DNA from: Candidatus Borkfalkia ceftriaxoniphila
GTDB taxonomy: Bacteria; Bacillota; Clostridia; Christensenellales; Borkfalkiaceae
Assembly (NCBI RefSeq): GCF_004134775.1
Contig: NZ_SDOZ01000002.1
Location: 248,001-312,000 of the forward strand
DNA length: 64,000 nucleotides
Reading direction: 5' to 3'
Shown: piece by piece, positions 49,892-58,763 of the stretch
How positions within the stretch are numbered: position 1 is the first letter of the stretch
Layout: each line of letters begins with the position of its first letter
The notes under the pieces: model-generated
The model's input: the letters and a program-made list of their open reading frames with translations, nothing else
Told to the model about the DNA's origin: nothing
Database searches by the model: none
Translations under genes and position numbers: made by a program

Positions 49892-49920
49892 AGTGTACAT
49901 GATTTCCCCGTTTTTGTCAA
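49892..49920 (-). promoter_or_regulatory. Sigma-A promoter of the HGSNAT-like gene, near-leaderless geometry
   Basis: TTGACA (49920-49915), a 17-bp spacer and TACACT (49897-49892) on the minus strand; the start codon begins 8 bp downstream of the -10 box, giving a predicted 2-nt leader. Confidence 0.75.
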
Positions 49921-49949
49921 CAACTCTGTGAAAAGTTTGGCGAAGCGCA

Positions 49950-50891
49950 CTATGCGAAAATTTCATCTATTAGCGCGCGGAGAGCGGAAAGGTTGTCCGC
50001 GGCGAATAAGCGGTTTTTATACTGCGCGCAGTTCCGACGCCCCTTTATGTAAAAAGAAGCCATTTTGCGCATCTGCACCACCGTAAATTTTTCGCCGCAG
50101 ACGGGCAGCATATCTTCGATCTGTTGTAGAATGGCGGCGCGGATATCCCACGTTTCGCTCTCGCCGCGGATCTCGGCAAAGACATGCGGATCGTACAGGA
50201 TCGCGCGTGCGAGCATCACCCCGTCCGCGCCCGTTTTTTCGATCATGCGCTCGGCGTCCGCCCTGCAAAAAACGCCGCCGTTGGCGATCACGGGAATACG
50301 CACGCTTTGCTTTACGCGCGCGATCTCGGCAAAGTCCGGCTCGCCCGCGTAATATTTGTCGCGCGTGCGGCCGTGCACGGTAACGAGGTCCGCGCCCGCC
50401 GCCTCGCACATTTTCGCGAATTCCGTGCCGACGATATGCTTTTCGTCCACGCCGATACGGAATTTTACGGTGATCGTTTTCCCGCTCTTTTTACAGGCGG
50501 AAATGATTTTCTCGGCGCGCGGCAGATCGTTTAAAAGCGCGCTCCCTTCGCCGTTTTTATAAATTTTCGGAACGGGACAACCCATGTTCAGGTCGATGAT
50601 CTCAAACGGCGCGAGCGTCTCGCTCTCGCACGCCGCGCGCAGGATCTCGGGATCGCTGCCGAACAGTTGCGCCGCCGTGTTTTTTTCTTCGGGCGCCTTA
50701 TAAAGGAGCGCGCGCGTCCCCTCATTGTTGTATTTCAGCCCCTTGGCGCTCACCATTTCGGTAAAGCACAGTCCCGCGCCGAAACGATAGCAAAGTTTTC
50801 GGAACGCGAAATCCGTATACCCCGCCAAAGGCGCCGCAAACAGATTGTTCGGTACGGTGATATCACCTATTTTAACGGGACGGATCTGCAT
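49950..50891 (-). CDS. tRNA-dihydrouridine synthase (Dus family)
   Basis: 313 residues, starting inside the mazG 3' end (20-bp overlap) with AAGGAA upstream. FMN-dependent barrel motifs: APLAGYTDFAFRKL, FTEMVSAKGL, QLFGSDPE, DLNMGCPVPKIYKNGEGSA with the catalytic Cys, and GADLVTVHGRTRDKYYAGEP. It reduces uridines in tRNA D-loops. Its place at the end of the spoVT-flippase-mazG block is probably only co-transcription. Confidence 0.92.
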   Translation of the reverse strand: MQIRPVKIGDITVPNNLFAAPLAGYTDFAFRKLCYRFGAGLCFTEMVSAKGLKYNNEGTRALLYKAPEEKNTAAQLFGSDPEILRAACESETLAPFEIIDLNMGCPVPKIYKNGEGSALLNDLPRAEKIISACKKSGKTITVKFRIGVDEKHIVGTEFAKMCEAAGADLVTVHGRTRDKYYAGEPDFAEIARVKQSVRIPVIANGGVFCRADAERMIEKTGADGVMLARAILYDPHVFAEIRGESETWDIRAAILQQIEDMLPVCGEKFTVVQMRKMASFYIKGRRNCAQYKNRLFAADNLSALRALIDEIFA

Positions 50892-52296
50892 CGATTTGTT
50901 CCTTTGCCCGCTCGTAATACGCCCAAAGTTCCTCGGGCGCGAGGTTTTGCATCTCTTTTCCGTCCTGTAAAATGAGGCTCTCCGTCTTTAAAAACCGCGC
51001 GACGAATTTTTTCGTGCTCTCGTGCAGGCTTTCTTCGCAGTCCGCGCCCGCGAGCCGCCCCACGTTGACCGCGGAAAACAGCAAATCGCCCGTCTCCTCG
51101 GAAATATGTGCGGCGTCGCCCTCTTTCACCGCCTGCAGGAGTTCTGAAAGTTCTTCGCCGATTTTTTCGGCGGCCTCTTCGATATCTTTGAAATCGTAGC
51201 CCGCTTTCGATGCGCGCTTGCCCACTTTCTGGGCGCGCAGCAGCGCGGGAAAGCCCGCGGGTACGTCCGCCACGCTGTCGCCCGTCGTCTTTTGCCCCTT
51301 TTCGGCGCGCTTGTTGCGCTCCCACACCGAGAGCGCGTCGTCCGCGTTCTTCGCGTTGTCGCCCCCGAAAATATGCGAATGGCGGAAAATGAGTTTTTCG
51401 CACACGCCGCTCGTGACGTCCGCGCAGTCGAACGCGCCCCTGTCCTCGCCGAGTTGCGCGTGAAAGACCGCCTGCATCAAGACGTCGCCCGCCTCTTCGA
51501 CGATCTTGCCGTCGTCCTTGCTGTCGATGGCGTCCACCAGTTCGTACGCCTCTTCCACCATATTCTTGCGGATGCTCTCGTGCGTTTGGGCGCGGTCCCA
51601 CGGACAGCCGCCCGGCGCGCGCAGACGGCGCATCACCTCGCACAGATCGTAAAAATCAAAGCGCTTTTTTTTAAGCAGCGGCGTATCGTCCACCACGAGC
51701 GCGGTTGTCTCGTCGTATTCTTTTTGCCTGTCCAGTTCGTACAATTTAATTTTTTTCACTTTTCCGTTTTTCACGAAAAAGCAAGGCGTTTCGTCCCCGA
51801 GCATATCGCAAAGTTTCAGTTTCACGTCGCCCGCGACGAGGTCGCAGTCGATATCGTACACGCAGAGCGGCAAAACGGCGCGTATGTACTTTTCAAGATC
51901 GTACGCCGAATATGCCGCGCGGTTGCAGGAAAATATCTTCGCGCGGCGGAAGGCGTCCGCGCTTTTGGAAACGCTGTCGAACACCGCTGCGCCGCGGCTC
52001 TTTTTTAGGACGATCTGCGCGGAAATATCCTCTTCCACGCTGCCGGGCACGCAGTAGACGACGTCGCGTTCCTTTGCCGCGCCGAGAACGCGCGCGGCGA
52101 GATTTTTATGGAGAGAATCGAAATTGCGCGAACTTTCGTATACGCAGTCGAGCGTTTCGAACGAAACGCCGAGCGCGCGCACGGCGGCGGCGAAGCGCTC
52201 CGCCCTGACGATGATTTTTTTACCACTCAGAAGTTCTTGCTTCGCACCCTCCGTCAGATCGGAGGGGTCAATTCCCAGACCGACGATACTTACCAT
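50872..52296 (-). CDS. mazG: MazG NTP pyrophosphohydrolase with tetrapyrrole-methylase-like N-terminus (YabN)
   Basis: 474 residues. The N-terminal half (1-220) is an S-adenosylmethionine-binding tetrapyrrole-methylase-like domain (SIVGLGIDPSDLTEGA, then VYCVPGS). The rest has two MazG regions: GGCPWDRAQTHESIRKNMVE, then EEAYELVDAID and EEAGDVLMQAVFHAQLGE with the metal-binding Glu/Asp residues, and a second copy near residue 360-430 (KIGEELSELLQAVKEGD). It hydrolyses canonical or damaged NTPs. AAAGGAGAAAAC precedes the ATG, and the gene begins inside the end of the flippase gene (29-bp overlap). This is the B. subtilis YabN layout. Confidence 0.92.
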   Translation of the reverse strand: MVSIVGLGIDPSDLTEGAKQELLSGKKIIVRAERFAAAVRALGVSFETLDCVYESSRNFDSLHKNLAARVLGAAKERDVVYCVPGSVEEDISAQIVLKKSRGAAVFDSVSKSADAFRRAKIFSCNRAAYSAYDLEKYIRAVLPLCVYDIDCDLVAGDVKLKLCDMLGDETPCFFVKNGKVKKIKLYELDRQKEYDETTALVVDDTPLLKKKRFDFYDLCEVMRRLRAPGGCPWDRAQTHESIRKNMVEEAYELVDAIDSKDDGKIVEEAGDVLMQAVFHAQLGEDRGAFDCADVTSGVCEKLIFRHSHIFGGDNAKNADDALSVWERNKRAEKGQKTTGDSVADVPAGFPALLRAQKVGKRASKAGYDFKDIEEAAEKIGEELSELLQAVKEGDAAHISEETGDLLFSAVNVGRLAGADCEESLHESTKKFVARFLKTESLILQDGKEMQNLAPEELWAYYERAKEQIDADPSR

Positions 52297-53809
52297 GTTT
52301 TCTCCTTTGAAAGATACTCAATTCGTCCCGCGAGAAAACGCCCGTCAAAATCGTAAGCGCGAGATAAACGCCCGCGCAGACGCCCAGAATAGGCAGCGCG
52401 CCCATATGCCGAAGCGGGAACGCCGCGCCCACGGCGGCGGCCGAAATGCAAGCGATGCGGATAAAATCGAGTAAAACTTTGCCTAAATTTTTCTTATCCC
52501 TTATAATATAGTACAAATCGATGGAGAGCGCAACCAAATAACACGCCCCCGACGAAATCGCCGCGCCGAGAATGGAAATTTTTTCGTAGCGAAGGAGCCA
52601 GAATTCCAGCCCGAGTTTGACGGCGACCGCGATGCCCATGGCGATCGCGGAAATTTTCGGCTTTCCCTTACCCGTCAGACAGGCGGCGAGCGTCTGCACG
52701 CACGATAAAAAGATAGCCGAGACCGCCATATAACGGATGAGCCGCACCATCGCCTCCCCTTCCGCGCCGCCGATGGAACGGAAGATAAAGTGCGCCGTAG
52801 GTTCCGCGTACACCAAAAGAAACGCGGCGCTCGGCACCGAGATAAAAAAGGTGCATTTGAGCGCGAACGCCGCGCGTTTTTCCGCGCCCTGTACGTTGCC
52901 GACGGCGTACATGGCGGCGATCGTGGGAATGATTGCCGCCGCAAGGCCGTAACAGACGGAAACGGGGAGATTGATTACAGTGTTCGCGCCGCCCGCATAA
53001 ATGCCGTAGAGCGACGTGGCGTTATTCGCATAGCGGGAGAGCATACGGACGATGAGAATACTATCCAAAATATTCGAAAGGGGCAAAATGGACGCCGCGA
53101 TCGTGACGGGCACGGTCACTTTCAGAAGAGCCGTATTTTTCACGTCGGAAGAGATCGGACGGTAAAGCGGCTTATGCGGCTGCTTTACCGCGATAAAATG
53201 ATAGGCGATCATAAAAAGAAGCGCCGCGATCTCGCTCAAAGTCACGGCGAACAGGGTATAAGAAACCGCCGTCTGCACGTCGCCGCGGTAGCGGTAGGCA
53301 AAGTAGAGCCCGAGCCCCACTTTGACCGCCTGTTCCAAAATTTCCGAAACGGCGGTGGGCGTAAAGTTGCTTTTGCCCTGATAGTATCCGCGGAAACAGG
53401 AGATGACGGAAACGAAAAATACGCTGGGCGCGAGCATCACGTAGGAAGCCTGCGCGGTCGGTTCGCTTTGCACGCGGCTCATGATCGGGGCGAGGACGAG
53501 CATCGCGGCAAAGCCGATGAGCCCGAGCGCGGAAAACAGAGCGAGCGAGCGTAAAAAAACGCCGCGCACGCGGGATTCGTCTCCCCGCGCACGGGCGTGC
53601 GAAATTTCGCGGGCCAAGCCCGAAGGGATGCCCGTGGCGGACACCGTCAGTAAAAGGCAATAGAGCGGATAGACCATCTGATAGATGCCCATTCCCTCCC
53701 CGCCGAGCACATTCGTGAGCGGGATGCGATAGATCGCGCCTAAAAGTTTGGCGATAAAGCCGCCTACGGATATGATGATCGCTCCCTTTAAAAAACTTTG
53801 TCCGTTCAT
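52268..53809 (-). CDS. MOP-superfamily lipid II/polysaccharide flippase (SpoVB/MurJ-like)
   Basis: 513 residues, about 14 membrane helices. The N-terminus (KGAIIISVGGFIAKLLGAIYRIPL) is the SpoVB/RfbX-like start, and YQMVYPLYCLLLTVSATGIPSGLA and YRIPLTNVLGGEGMG further support it. It flips lipid-linked cell-wall or cortex precursors. It follows spoVT by 30 bp and overlaps mazG by 29 bp, the order spoVT-yabM-yabN known from Bacillus, so a spore-cortex role is plausible. The start has no clear Shine-Dalgarno. Confidence 0.88.
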   Translation of the reverse strand: MNGQSFLKGAIIISVGGFIAKLLGAIYRIPLTNVLGGEGMGIYQMVYPLYCLLLTVSATGIPSGLAREISHARARGDESRVRGVFLRSLALFSALGLIGFAAMLVLAPIMSRVQSEPTAQASYVMLAPSVFFVSVISCFRGYYQGKSNFTPTAVSEILEQAVKVGLGLYFAYRYRGDVQTAVSYTLFAVTLSEIAALLFMIAYHFIAVKQPHKPLYRPISSDVKNTALLKVTVPVTIAASILPLSNILDSILIVRMLSRYANNATSLYGIYAGGANTVINLPVSVCYGLAAAIIPTIAAMYAVGNVQGAEKRAAFALKCTFFISVPSAAFLLVYAEPTAHFIFRSIGGAEGEAMVRLIRYMAVSAIFLSCVQTLAACLTGKGKPKISAIAMGIAVAVKLGLEFWLLRYEKISILGAAISSGACYLVALSIDLYYIIRDKKNLGKVLLDFIRIACISAAAVGAAFPLRHMGALPILGVCAGVYLALTILTGVFSRDELSIFQRRKHGKYRRSGN

Positions 53810-53839
53810 ATGTAAGGCACCGAAACGCGGCGCCTTCGT

Positions 53840-54385
53840 TCAATCGAACTGATTTGCCAGAATGTTGGCGGTGAGTTGGCAGAGTTTGACCGCGCCGCTT
53901 TCGATTTTCGCGCCCTCTTCGGACGATAAAAGCGCCACCGCGCCGAGACAGTCGCCGCCCGACACGATCGGCACGATGACCTGCGCCGTGAGGGGCACGT
54001 CTTCGCCGCTCGTCAAAGGGACGACGTCGCCGCCCTCGCTCGCGTTGGCGAGATAACTGCGCCTGTCTTTCAGGATCTTTTCGATCGCGGCTGAGAGGGG
54101 TTTGCGGTTGATCTCCTTTCTGCCCTCGCCCGACGCGTACAACACCTCGTCGGTGTCGCAGATCACGGCGAGATACCCGCTCAGATCGTTGAGCGATTTT
54201 GCCGAACCTTCGGAAAACCGTTCCAGCGTGGCGATGGGAGAGTATTTTTTGAGCATCAGCTCATCCCTGTCCGTAAATATTTCGAGCGGGTCTCCCTCGC
54301 GGATACGAAGAGTGCGGCGGATCTCTTTGGGGATGACCACCCTGCCCAATTCGTCTATTCTTCTCACTATTCCCGTAGCTTTCAT
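53840..54385 (-). CDS. spoVT: Stage V sporulation protein T, AbrB-GAF regulator
   Basis: 181 residues from the ATG at 54385 (GGAGGAAGAA). The N-terminal AbrB swapped-hairpin DNA-binding domain is textbook: MKATGIVRRIDELGRVVIPK, then RRTLRIREGDPLEIF. The C-terminal ~125 residues are the GAF-like domain with LAVICDTDEVLYASGEG and PIVSGGDCLGAVALLSS. In Bacillus it works in the forespore under sigma-G and tunes late sporulation genes. A sigma-G-like promoter is found upstream. Confidence 0.95.
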   Translation of the reverse strand: MKATGIVRRIDELGRVVIPKEIRRTLRIREGDPLEIFTDRDELMLKKYSPIATLERFSEGSAKSLNDLSGYLAVICDTDEVLYASGEGRKEINRKPLSAAIEKILKDRRSYLANASEGGDVVPLTSGEDVPLTAQVIVPIVSGGDCLGAVALLSSEEGAKIESGAVKLCQLTANILANQFD

Positions 54386-54428
54386 TTCTTCCTCCACTTA
54401 CCGCTCGAAACCCGAGCGATCATAACCA

Positions 54429-54457
54429 AAGTATGCGTAACTTTTTTCCGCTTATTC
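54429..54457 (-). promoter_or_regulatory. Sigma-G-like promoter of spoVT
   Basis: On the minus strand GAATA (54457-54453), a 17-bp spacer and CATACTT (54435-54429), which differs from the sigma-G -10 CATNMTA at the last base. This agrees with the known forespore control of spoVT in Bacillus. Confidence 0.55.
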
Positions 54458-54496
54458 CCTTTTTATCCTAATTTTATGATTTAATTTTTACAGTAA

Positions 54497-54525
54497 AAAA
54501 GAAGCATAGAATCCTCTATGCTTCT
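54497..54525 (-). terminator. Intrinsic terminator of the glycan operon
   Basis: GAAGCATAGA and TCTATGCTTC form a perfect 10-bp stem with a 4-nt loop and a minus-strand T run. It ends the operon that runs from beyond 64000 to the phosphatase gene at 54534. Confidence 0.9.
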
Positions 54526-54533
54526 TGTAATTC

Positions 54534-55775
54534 TTACGACAGCAAAATATCTTTGACGGCTTCTTGCGTTTCTACGGACACATTGCACACTTGCACAAGA
54601 TATTCCGATATTGCGTCGGATAATTTGCCGCTTTCAGTCTGATAATATTGCATCATCATCCCGTACATTTTCTCCCATGCGACATAATTATGTTCGTCGT
54701 CCTGCATCACACCCTCTTCTACGGGAATGTTCCCGTTCAAATCGGCGCGCCATCGTTTGCCCATGACGGAAAAAGACGTAATCTCGAAATCCTTTGTCAG
54801 ATCTTCATACGATACCCCGAGCAAACCGTTCAGCAGGAATAAGATCGTACCCGTTCTGTCTGCGCCCGCATTGCAATGCAGATAGACGGGATAATTTTTC
54901 CGGTCTGCCAAAAATTCGAATATTTGTTGAAATGATTGCGGAACACGAAGATCATATCCTCTCTCACTGGTTTTAAATTGCGGGAATATACAGGTATAAG
55001 GATGAAACGGTGCTTTTAAATAGGGATACGATCCATCGATGGCGCACTCGGTTTGTCCTCCGTCATCGCGGTCGGGTCTTCGCAGATCGACTTCGGATTT
55101 TATTTTTAAATCGCGGATCATCGTATCGCGTCCCCTTTCCGTCAGCCGCGCGCCTTGATTATAGCCGTTCATCTGACTTCCGCGATAAATCATGCCGTAT
55201 CGGACGGATTTACCCGAATCGGTACGCCATCCGCCCGCATCGCGCACGTTTTTCAGTCCGTCGACGGATAAAATGCGGGACGGCGCGTCTTTCGTATCGA
55301 AACAATCGATCTCGGAACTTAATCCGCTGTCCATTCCCCGCACTTTCCAATAATACGTTTTGTTCGGTTGCAGGATATCCGCCCGAAAATAATTCCTGTC
55401 GGTTATGATTTCACGTGCGTCCGAAAAGTCTCTCGTTTCTGAAAAATAAACTGCAAAACTTTCATCTTTTTCTCCTGACCAAAAAAATTCGGGCTCCTGA
55501 TAATCGTAATTTTTTCCTTCATGTTCCAATAAAAAAGAACATTGTTTGATTTCGTCCTGCTCGTCTAAAAACGTCCGCAGTTCCGGAGCGCACAGATCGA
55601 TCTCGCTGCCGTTAAATATCGTTTCCAACCTTATATCCGCGACAGCCTCTTCAATATCTTCGGGATTTTTATTCTCGTTCCCTTTTTCCTCGGTTGCCGC
55701 TGTTCCCGCAGAACAACCGACCGCCCCCCAAAATAAAAACAAGGTCAGGAGCAAAGAAAATATTTTATTTTTCAT
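54534..55775 (-). CDS. Lipid-anchored protein tyrosine/dual-specificity phosphatase
   Basis: 413 residues with a lipoprotein signal (lipobox AVGC, Cys21), so it acts outside the membrane. An N-terminal Fn3-like region (about 80-160: YYWKVRGMDSG) precedes a Y_phosphatase3-type domain: the P-loop HCNAGADRTG has Cys301 and Arg307, and NVRDAGGWRTDSGKSVRYGM and RLTERGRDTMIRDLKIKSEVDLR are typical. The likely substrate is an extracellular phosphorylated sugar, lipid or protein. It closes the operon with the GT2-HAD and LicD genes (11 bp from the previous stop), so a phosphate on the surface glycan is a candidate substrate. Confidence 0.8.
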   Translation of the reverse strand: MKNKIFSLLLTLFLFWGAVGCSAGTAATEEKGNENKNPEDIEEAVADIRLETIFNGSEIDLCAPELRTFLDEQDEIKQCSFLLEHEGKNYDYQEPEFFWSGEKDESFAVYFSETRDFSDAREIITDRNYFRADILQPNKTYYWKVRGMDSGLSSEIDCFDTKDAPSRILSVDGLKNVRDAGGWRTDSGKSVRYGMIYRGSQMNGYNQGARLTERGRDTMIRDLKIKSEVDLRRPDRDDGGQTECAIDGSYPYLKAPFHPYTCIFPQFKTSERGYDLRVPQSFQQIFEFLADRKNYPVYLHCNAGADRTGTILFLLNGLLGVSYEDLTKDFEITSFSVMGKRWRADLNGNIPVEEGVMQDDEHNYVAWEKMYGMMMQYYQTESGKLSDAISEYLVQVCNVSVETQEAVKDILLS

Positions 55776-55786
55776 CGATTCCCTCG

Positions 55787-58714
55787 TTATTTTTTACCGA
55801 TGTTGTTCTTCAATTTTTCCCAAAAAACTTTCGGCTCGAAAATGAAAAAATACAGAGCGCGTTTCCACCGAGGCGTATTGCGGATCTCTTTGGGAACACC
55901 GTTCCCGTTGTCTATCTCATGTCCGCCGCTCTGATATATCTTTTCGAGCGTATCGTTCCAGATCTTTAACCCGCCGAGGCTGTGTCCCTCGCCCAAGTCG
56001 TCCTCACATTCCAACTTTGCAAACATCCGTCTGTCAAAATCACGTGAATAATGCAGATAATATTCAAACGGTTTGGATAGATCCTCGTTCCTGCAATATA
56101 ATTCCAAAACCGACGTTCCGAATATATTTTTTAAATCGGAAACGAATTCCAATGCGCTTTCCTGCATGGTCTTCGTAGCAAACCAAGTGATCTCATCGAT
56201 ATGATACTCCTCGTCTATCAACTGCAAGCCGCCGCTTTTTTCCATATAGCCGACAGTCGAGGGACACATCTCCGACAAAAAATGCTCGCGAATCACGCCC
56301 GTTACATTGGGTTTATAATGATAGAAAGTTTCGTTTTCAAAGGGGGTGAACGCCTGCCTTCGGTAAACGGAATCATTATTCGTATGGATATAATAAGATT
56401 TGATCTGAAACCCCAATAATTGTTGAAGGGCCGATTCTATCCGCCCCGAATAGCCGATATCGAAAATGACGTCTTGTTCCGCAATAATATTTTGAAAATA
56501 TTGCGAAAGCAGCGTATGATAGGAATCAAAGTCGGCGTCGGACAAGTATTCGTCGTAAAACTTTACGATATAGCGCGCGAACGTCTCCCGATTTCCGAAA
56601 GCAGTCTGACAGAAATTTTTGTTCGAGCAACGAAAGTTTTCATATTTTTTTCGGGAGTTATCCGTCAAAACAGGTTGAAACATCGCAAATATAGAATCCG
56701 GAGACTGCTTGCCGATATTCGTTTTTTCGGCAAGCGATTGCATATCGCTTACATTTTTTATATCTGCAATCGCGAATGCCTTTCTGGAAACGCGAATATA
56801 ATTGCTTTCGGGAACGCCGTCCGCGTCCTGCGCTAAAATATCGTATGCCTTTTGTATCAAATACCCGTCCCGCGCGGCAAAATGTACTTTTCGGATACCC
56901 TTATTGCGCACTTTACCGATCAGCCACCTTGCAACGGCGAAAATATGCGTTCCCAACAAGTAATATCCGATCAGGCGCGGATCTCCGTTCAGATCGCTGT
57001 GCTCATGAAAACTTTGAAACGGATTGTCGAATAGTTTATTTGCAATGACCGCATTGACGCAACGCAGTCCCGTACAGCCGCGATATACTTGCTCCATATC
57101 CGTATAACGGTCGGCGGTTTTATAAATTTTCGCAAAAGAGTTCCCCGTATACACGGAAGGATTTCTCCCTTGAAACAGTTCAATGGTAGACGGGCAATGA
57201 AACGAAGAAATTCCCGCCTTTTCCGATAATTCGATATCAAAACAGGCGTCGTCGCCGATATGTAGGATCTGATTTGCCCGAATACCGCTGCTTTTATAAA
57301 AATCCAGTATCGCGGCAAATTTATCGGGGAACGCGTCCGGATCGAGTTCATGCGAAAGGAATAGGCGGTCGTATCCCGAAATACCGCATCGACGCAATAT
57401 TTTTTCGATACATTCGCGGGGAAGATAAGATTCGCTTGCAAGCACGATCTTTTTACCTGTTTTTTTGGCCAGTTCGAACAATTCGACGAGAAATTTCCTC
57501 GGATAGCCGAAGCTGATCTCGTTTTCCAGTTCGAGCGCTTGAATCGTTTGTAATTTTTCCCTGTCGTAACCGTAATTACGCGCCAGAGCATCATAAATAT
57601 CGTTTAAATTAACGAATTTGGTTTTACCGTAAGATATACGGCAAAACTCTTCGGCAGATCTCCGCTGTTCGGAAAAATCGGCAAACGAATTCAATTCAAA
57701 CATACGTTGAAAAGGGACGTTCAACAATGTAAAGATATCCGAAGGCGGAACAAATGGACGGACGACGAGAGTATCGAATATATTGAAACTTATGATCTTA
57801 TATTGTCCGGAATAAATTTTCCGCAACAGATTTTTATAAGCGTCGTCGCCCGATTTTTCCTGCGTCTGGATCGAACGAAACCAGCCAACCGCTGAATCGG
57901 ATTCTTCCGCCGAAACGCAATTTCCCAACATCAGCGATACGTCCTCACTGTATCGGTCTAAAAGGCGATGCCTGTTTAAAATTTCGCGCACAATGCCGAA
58001 AGTCTGACCGAAGTCATGGTCTTTCTTCCCTTGCCGCACATTCTCGTAATAATACTGTCCATGTAAATTTGCTGCGTGTTTGGCGTTACAAAACAGCGAA
58101 ACGGAAAAAGCCAAATCGGACGCGGCGCATTTTTTCCAAGCATATTCCGATTCGAAATCAAAATCCTTTCGGCAAAGTTCCCATAAATCAAGGCGGATCA
58201 GTTTATTCCAAAAAGAATGATACGAAGAACATAAACCGTGCAATTTCATAAACTCGTCGAGCAAGGCATTGCCATCGCAATCGATATCTTGAACGCGCAC
58301 GGGATCCAGATTGTAATACGATGCGCTTTTGCCTTTACGGAATTGCCTTAAGTCCCCGAAAACCAAATCCGAATCGGTTCGCAAAGCCTGATCGACCAAT
58401 CCGCCTATCCAATTTTGCGTTACGGTATCCCCGCTGTTGACAAATAAACAATATTCTCCTTTCGCCTTCCCGCAGACCTCAGTCAGCCTTTTTCCGATAT
58501 TTAGCGAGGTGGTGATCGAAAGTATTTCGATTCGATTTGTTTTCGCCGCCGCTTTTTGTAAAAACCTCTTTGCAGTTTTATATTTTTGATCGACAAGACA
58601 TATGACTTGAAAATTCTGATCGAACTGCGCAAACAGACTTTTCAAAGTCATTTTTATATCCTTGACCGAGCGGCGACATTTCACGATCACACAAACTTTT
58701 TTTACCCAAGACAT
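55787..58714 (-). CDS. GT2-HAD fusion protein, paralogue with altered active sites
   Basis: 975 residues: an N-terminal GT2 (GT-A) glycosyltransferase-like domain (1-270), a HAD-like domain (about 305-500) and a long C-terminal region of the COG5610 type (about 550-900; HFAARDGYLIQKAYDIL, then IFDIGYSGRIESALQQL). The DxD motif of GT2 reads FVNSGDT (Asn93, Gly95) where the paralogue at 60359 has FVDSDDF. The HAD nucleophile position is Asn311 (SFNIFDTL) where the paralogue has Asp348 (SFDIFDTL). Both catalytic sites are thus likely dead, suggesting a structural or regulatory partner. It probably acts with the paralogue in glycan assembly. Confidence 0.72.
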   Translation of the reverse strand: MSWVKKVCVIVKCRRSVKDIKMTLKSLFAQFDQNFQVICLVDQKYKTAKRFLQKAAAKTNRIEILSITTSLNIGKRLTEVCGKAKGEYCLFVNSGDTVTQNWIGGLVDQALRTDSDLVFGDLRQFRKGKSASYYNLDPVRVQDIDCDGNALLDEFMKLHGLCSSYHSFWNKLIRLDLWELCRKDFDFESEYAWKKCAASDLAFSVSLFCNAKHAANLHGQYYYENVRQGKKDHDFGQTFGIVREILNRHRLLDRYSEDVSLMLGNCVSAEESDSAVGWFRSIQTQEKSGDDAYKNLLRKIYSGQYKIISFNIFDTLVVRPFVPPSDIFTLLNVPFQRMFELNSFADFSEQRRSAEEFCRISYGKTKFVNLNDIYDALARNYGYDREKLQTIQALELENEISFGYPRKFLVELFELAKKTGKKIVLASESYLPRECIEKILRRCGISGYDRLFLSHELDPDAFPDKFAAILDFYKSSGIRANQILHIGDDACFDIELSEKAGISSFHCPSTIELFQGRNPSVYTGNSFAKIYKTADRYTDMEQVYRGCTGLRCVNAVIANKLFDNPFQSFHEHSDLNGDPRLIGYYLLGTHIFAVARWLIGKVRNKGIRKVHFAARDGYLIQKAYDILAQDADGVPESNYIRVSRKAFAIADIKNVSDMQSLAEKTNIGKQSPDSIFAMFQPVLTDNSRKKYENFRCSNKNFCQTAFGNRETFARYIVKFYDEYLSDADFDSYHTLLSQYFQNIIAEQDVIFDIGYSGRIESALQQLLGFQIKSYYIHTNNDSVYRRQAFTPFENETFYHYKPNVTGVIREHFLSEMCPSTVGYMEKSGGLQLIDEEYHIDEITWFATKTMQESALEFVSDLKNIFGTSVLELYCRNEDLSKPFEYYLHYSRDFDRRMFAKLECEDDLGEGHSLGGLKIWNDTLEKIYQSGGHEIDNGNGVPKEIRNTPRWKRALYFFIFEPKVFWEKLKNNIGKK

Positions 58715-58763
58715 TTACATCTCCTTACCGCTTGATTTCATTTATCCCCATTTGTTTCATGTA

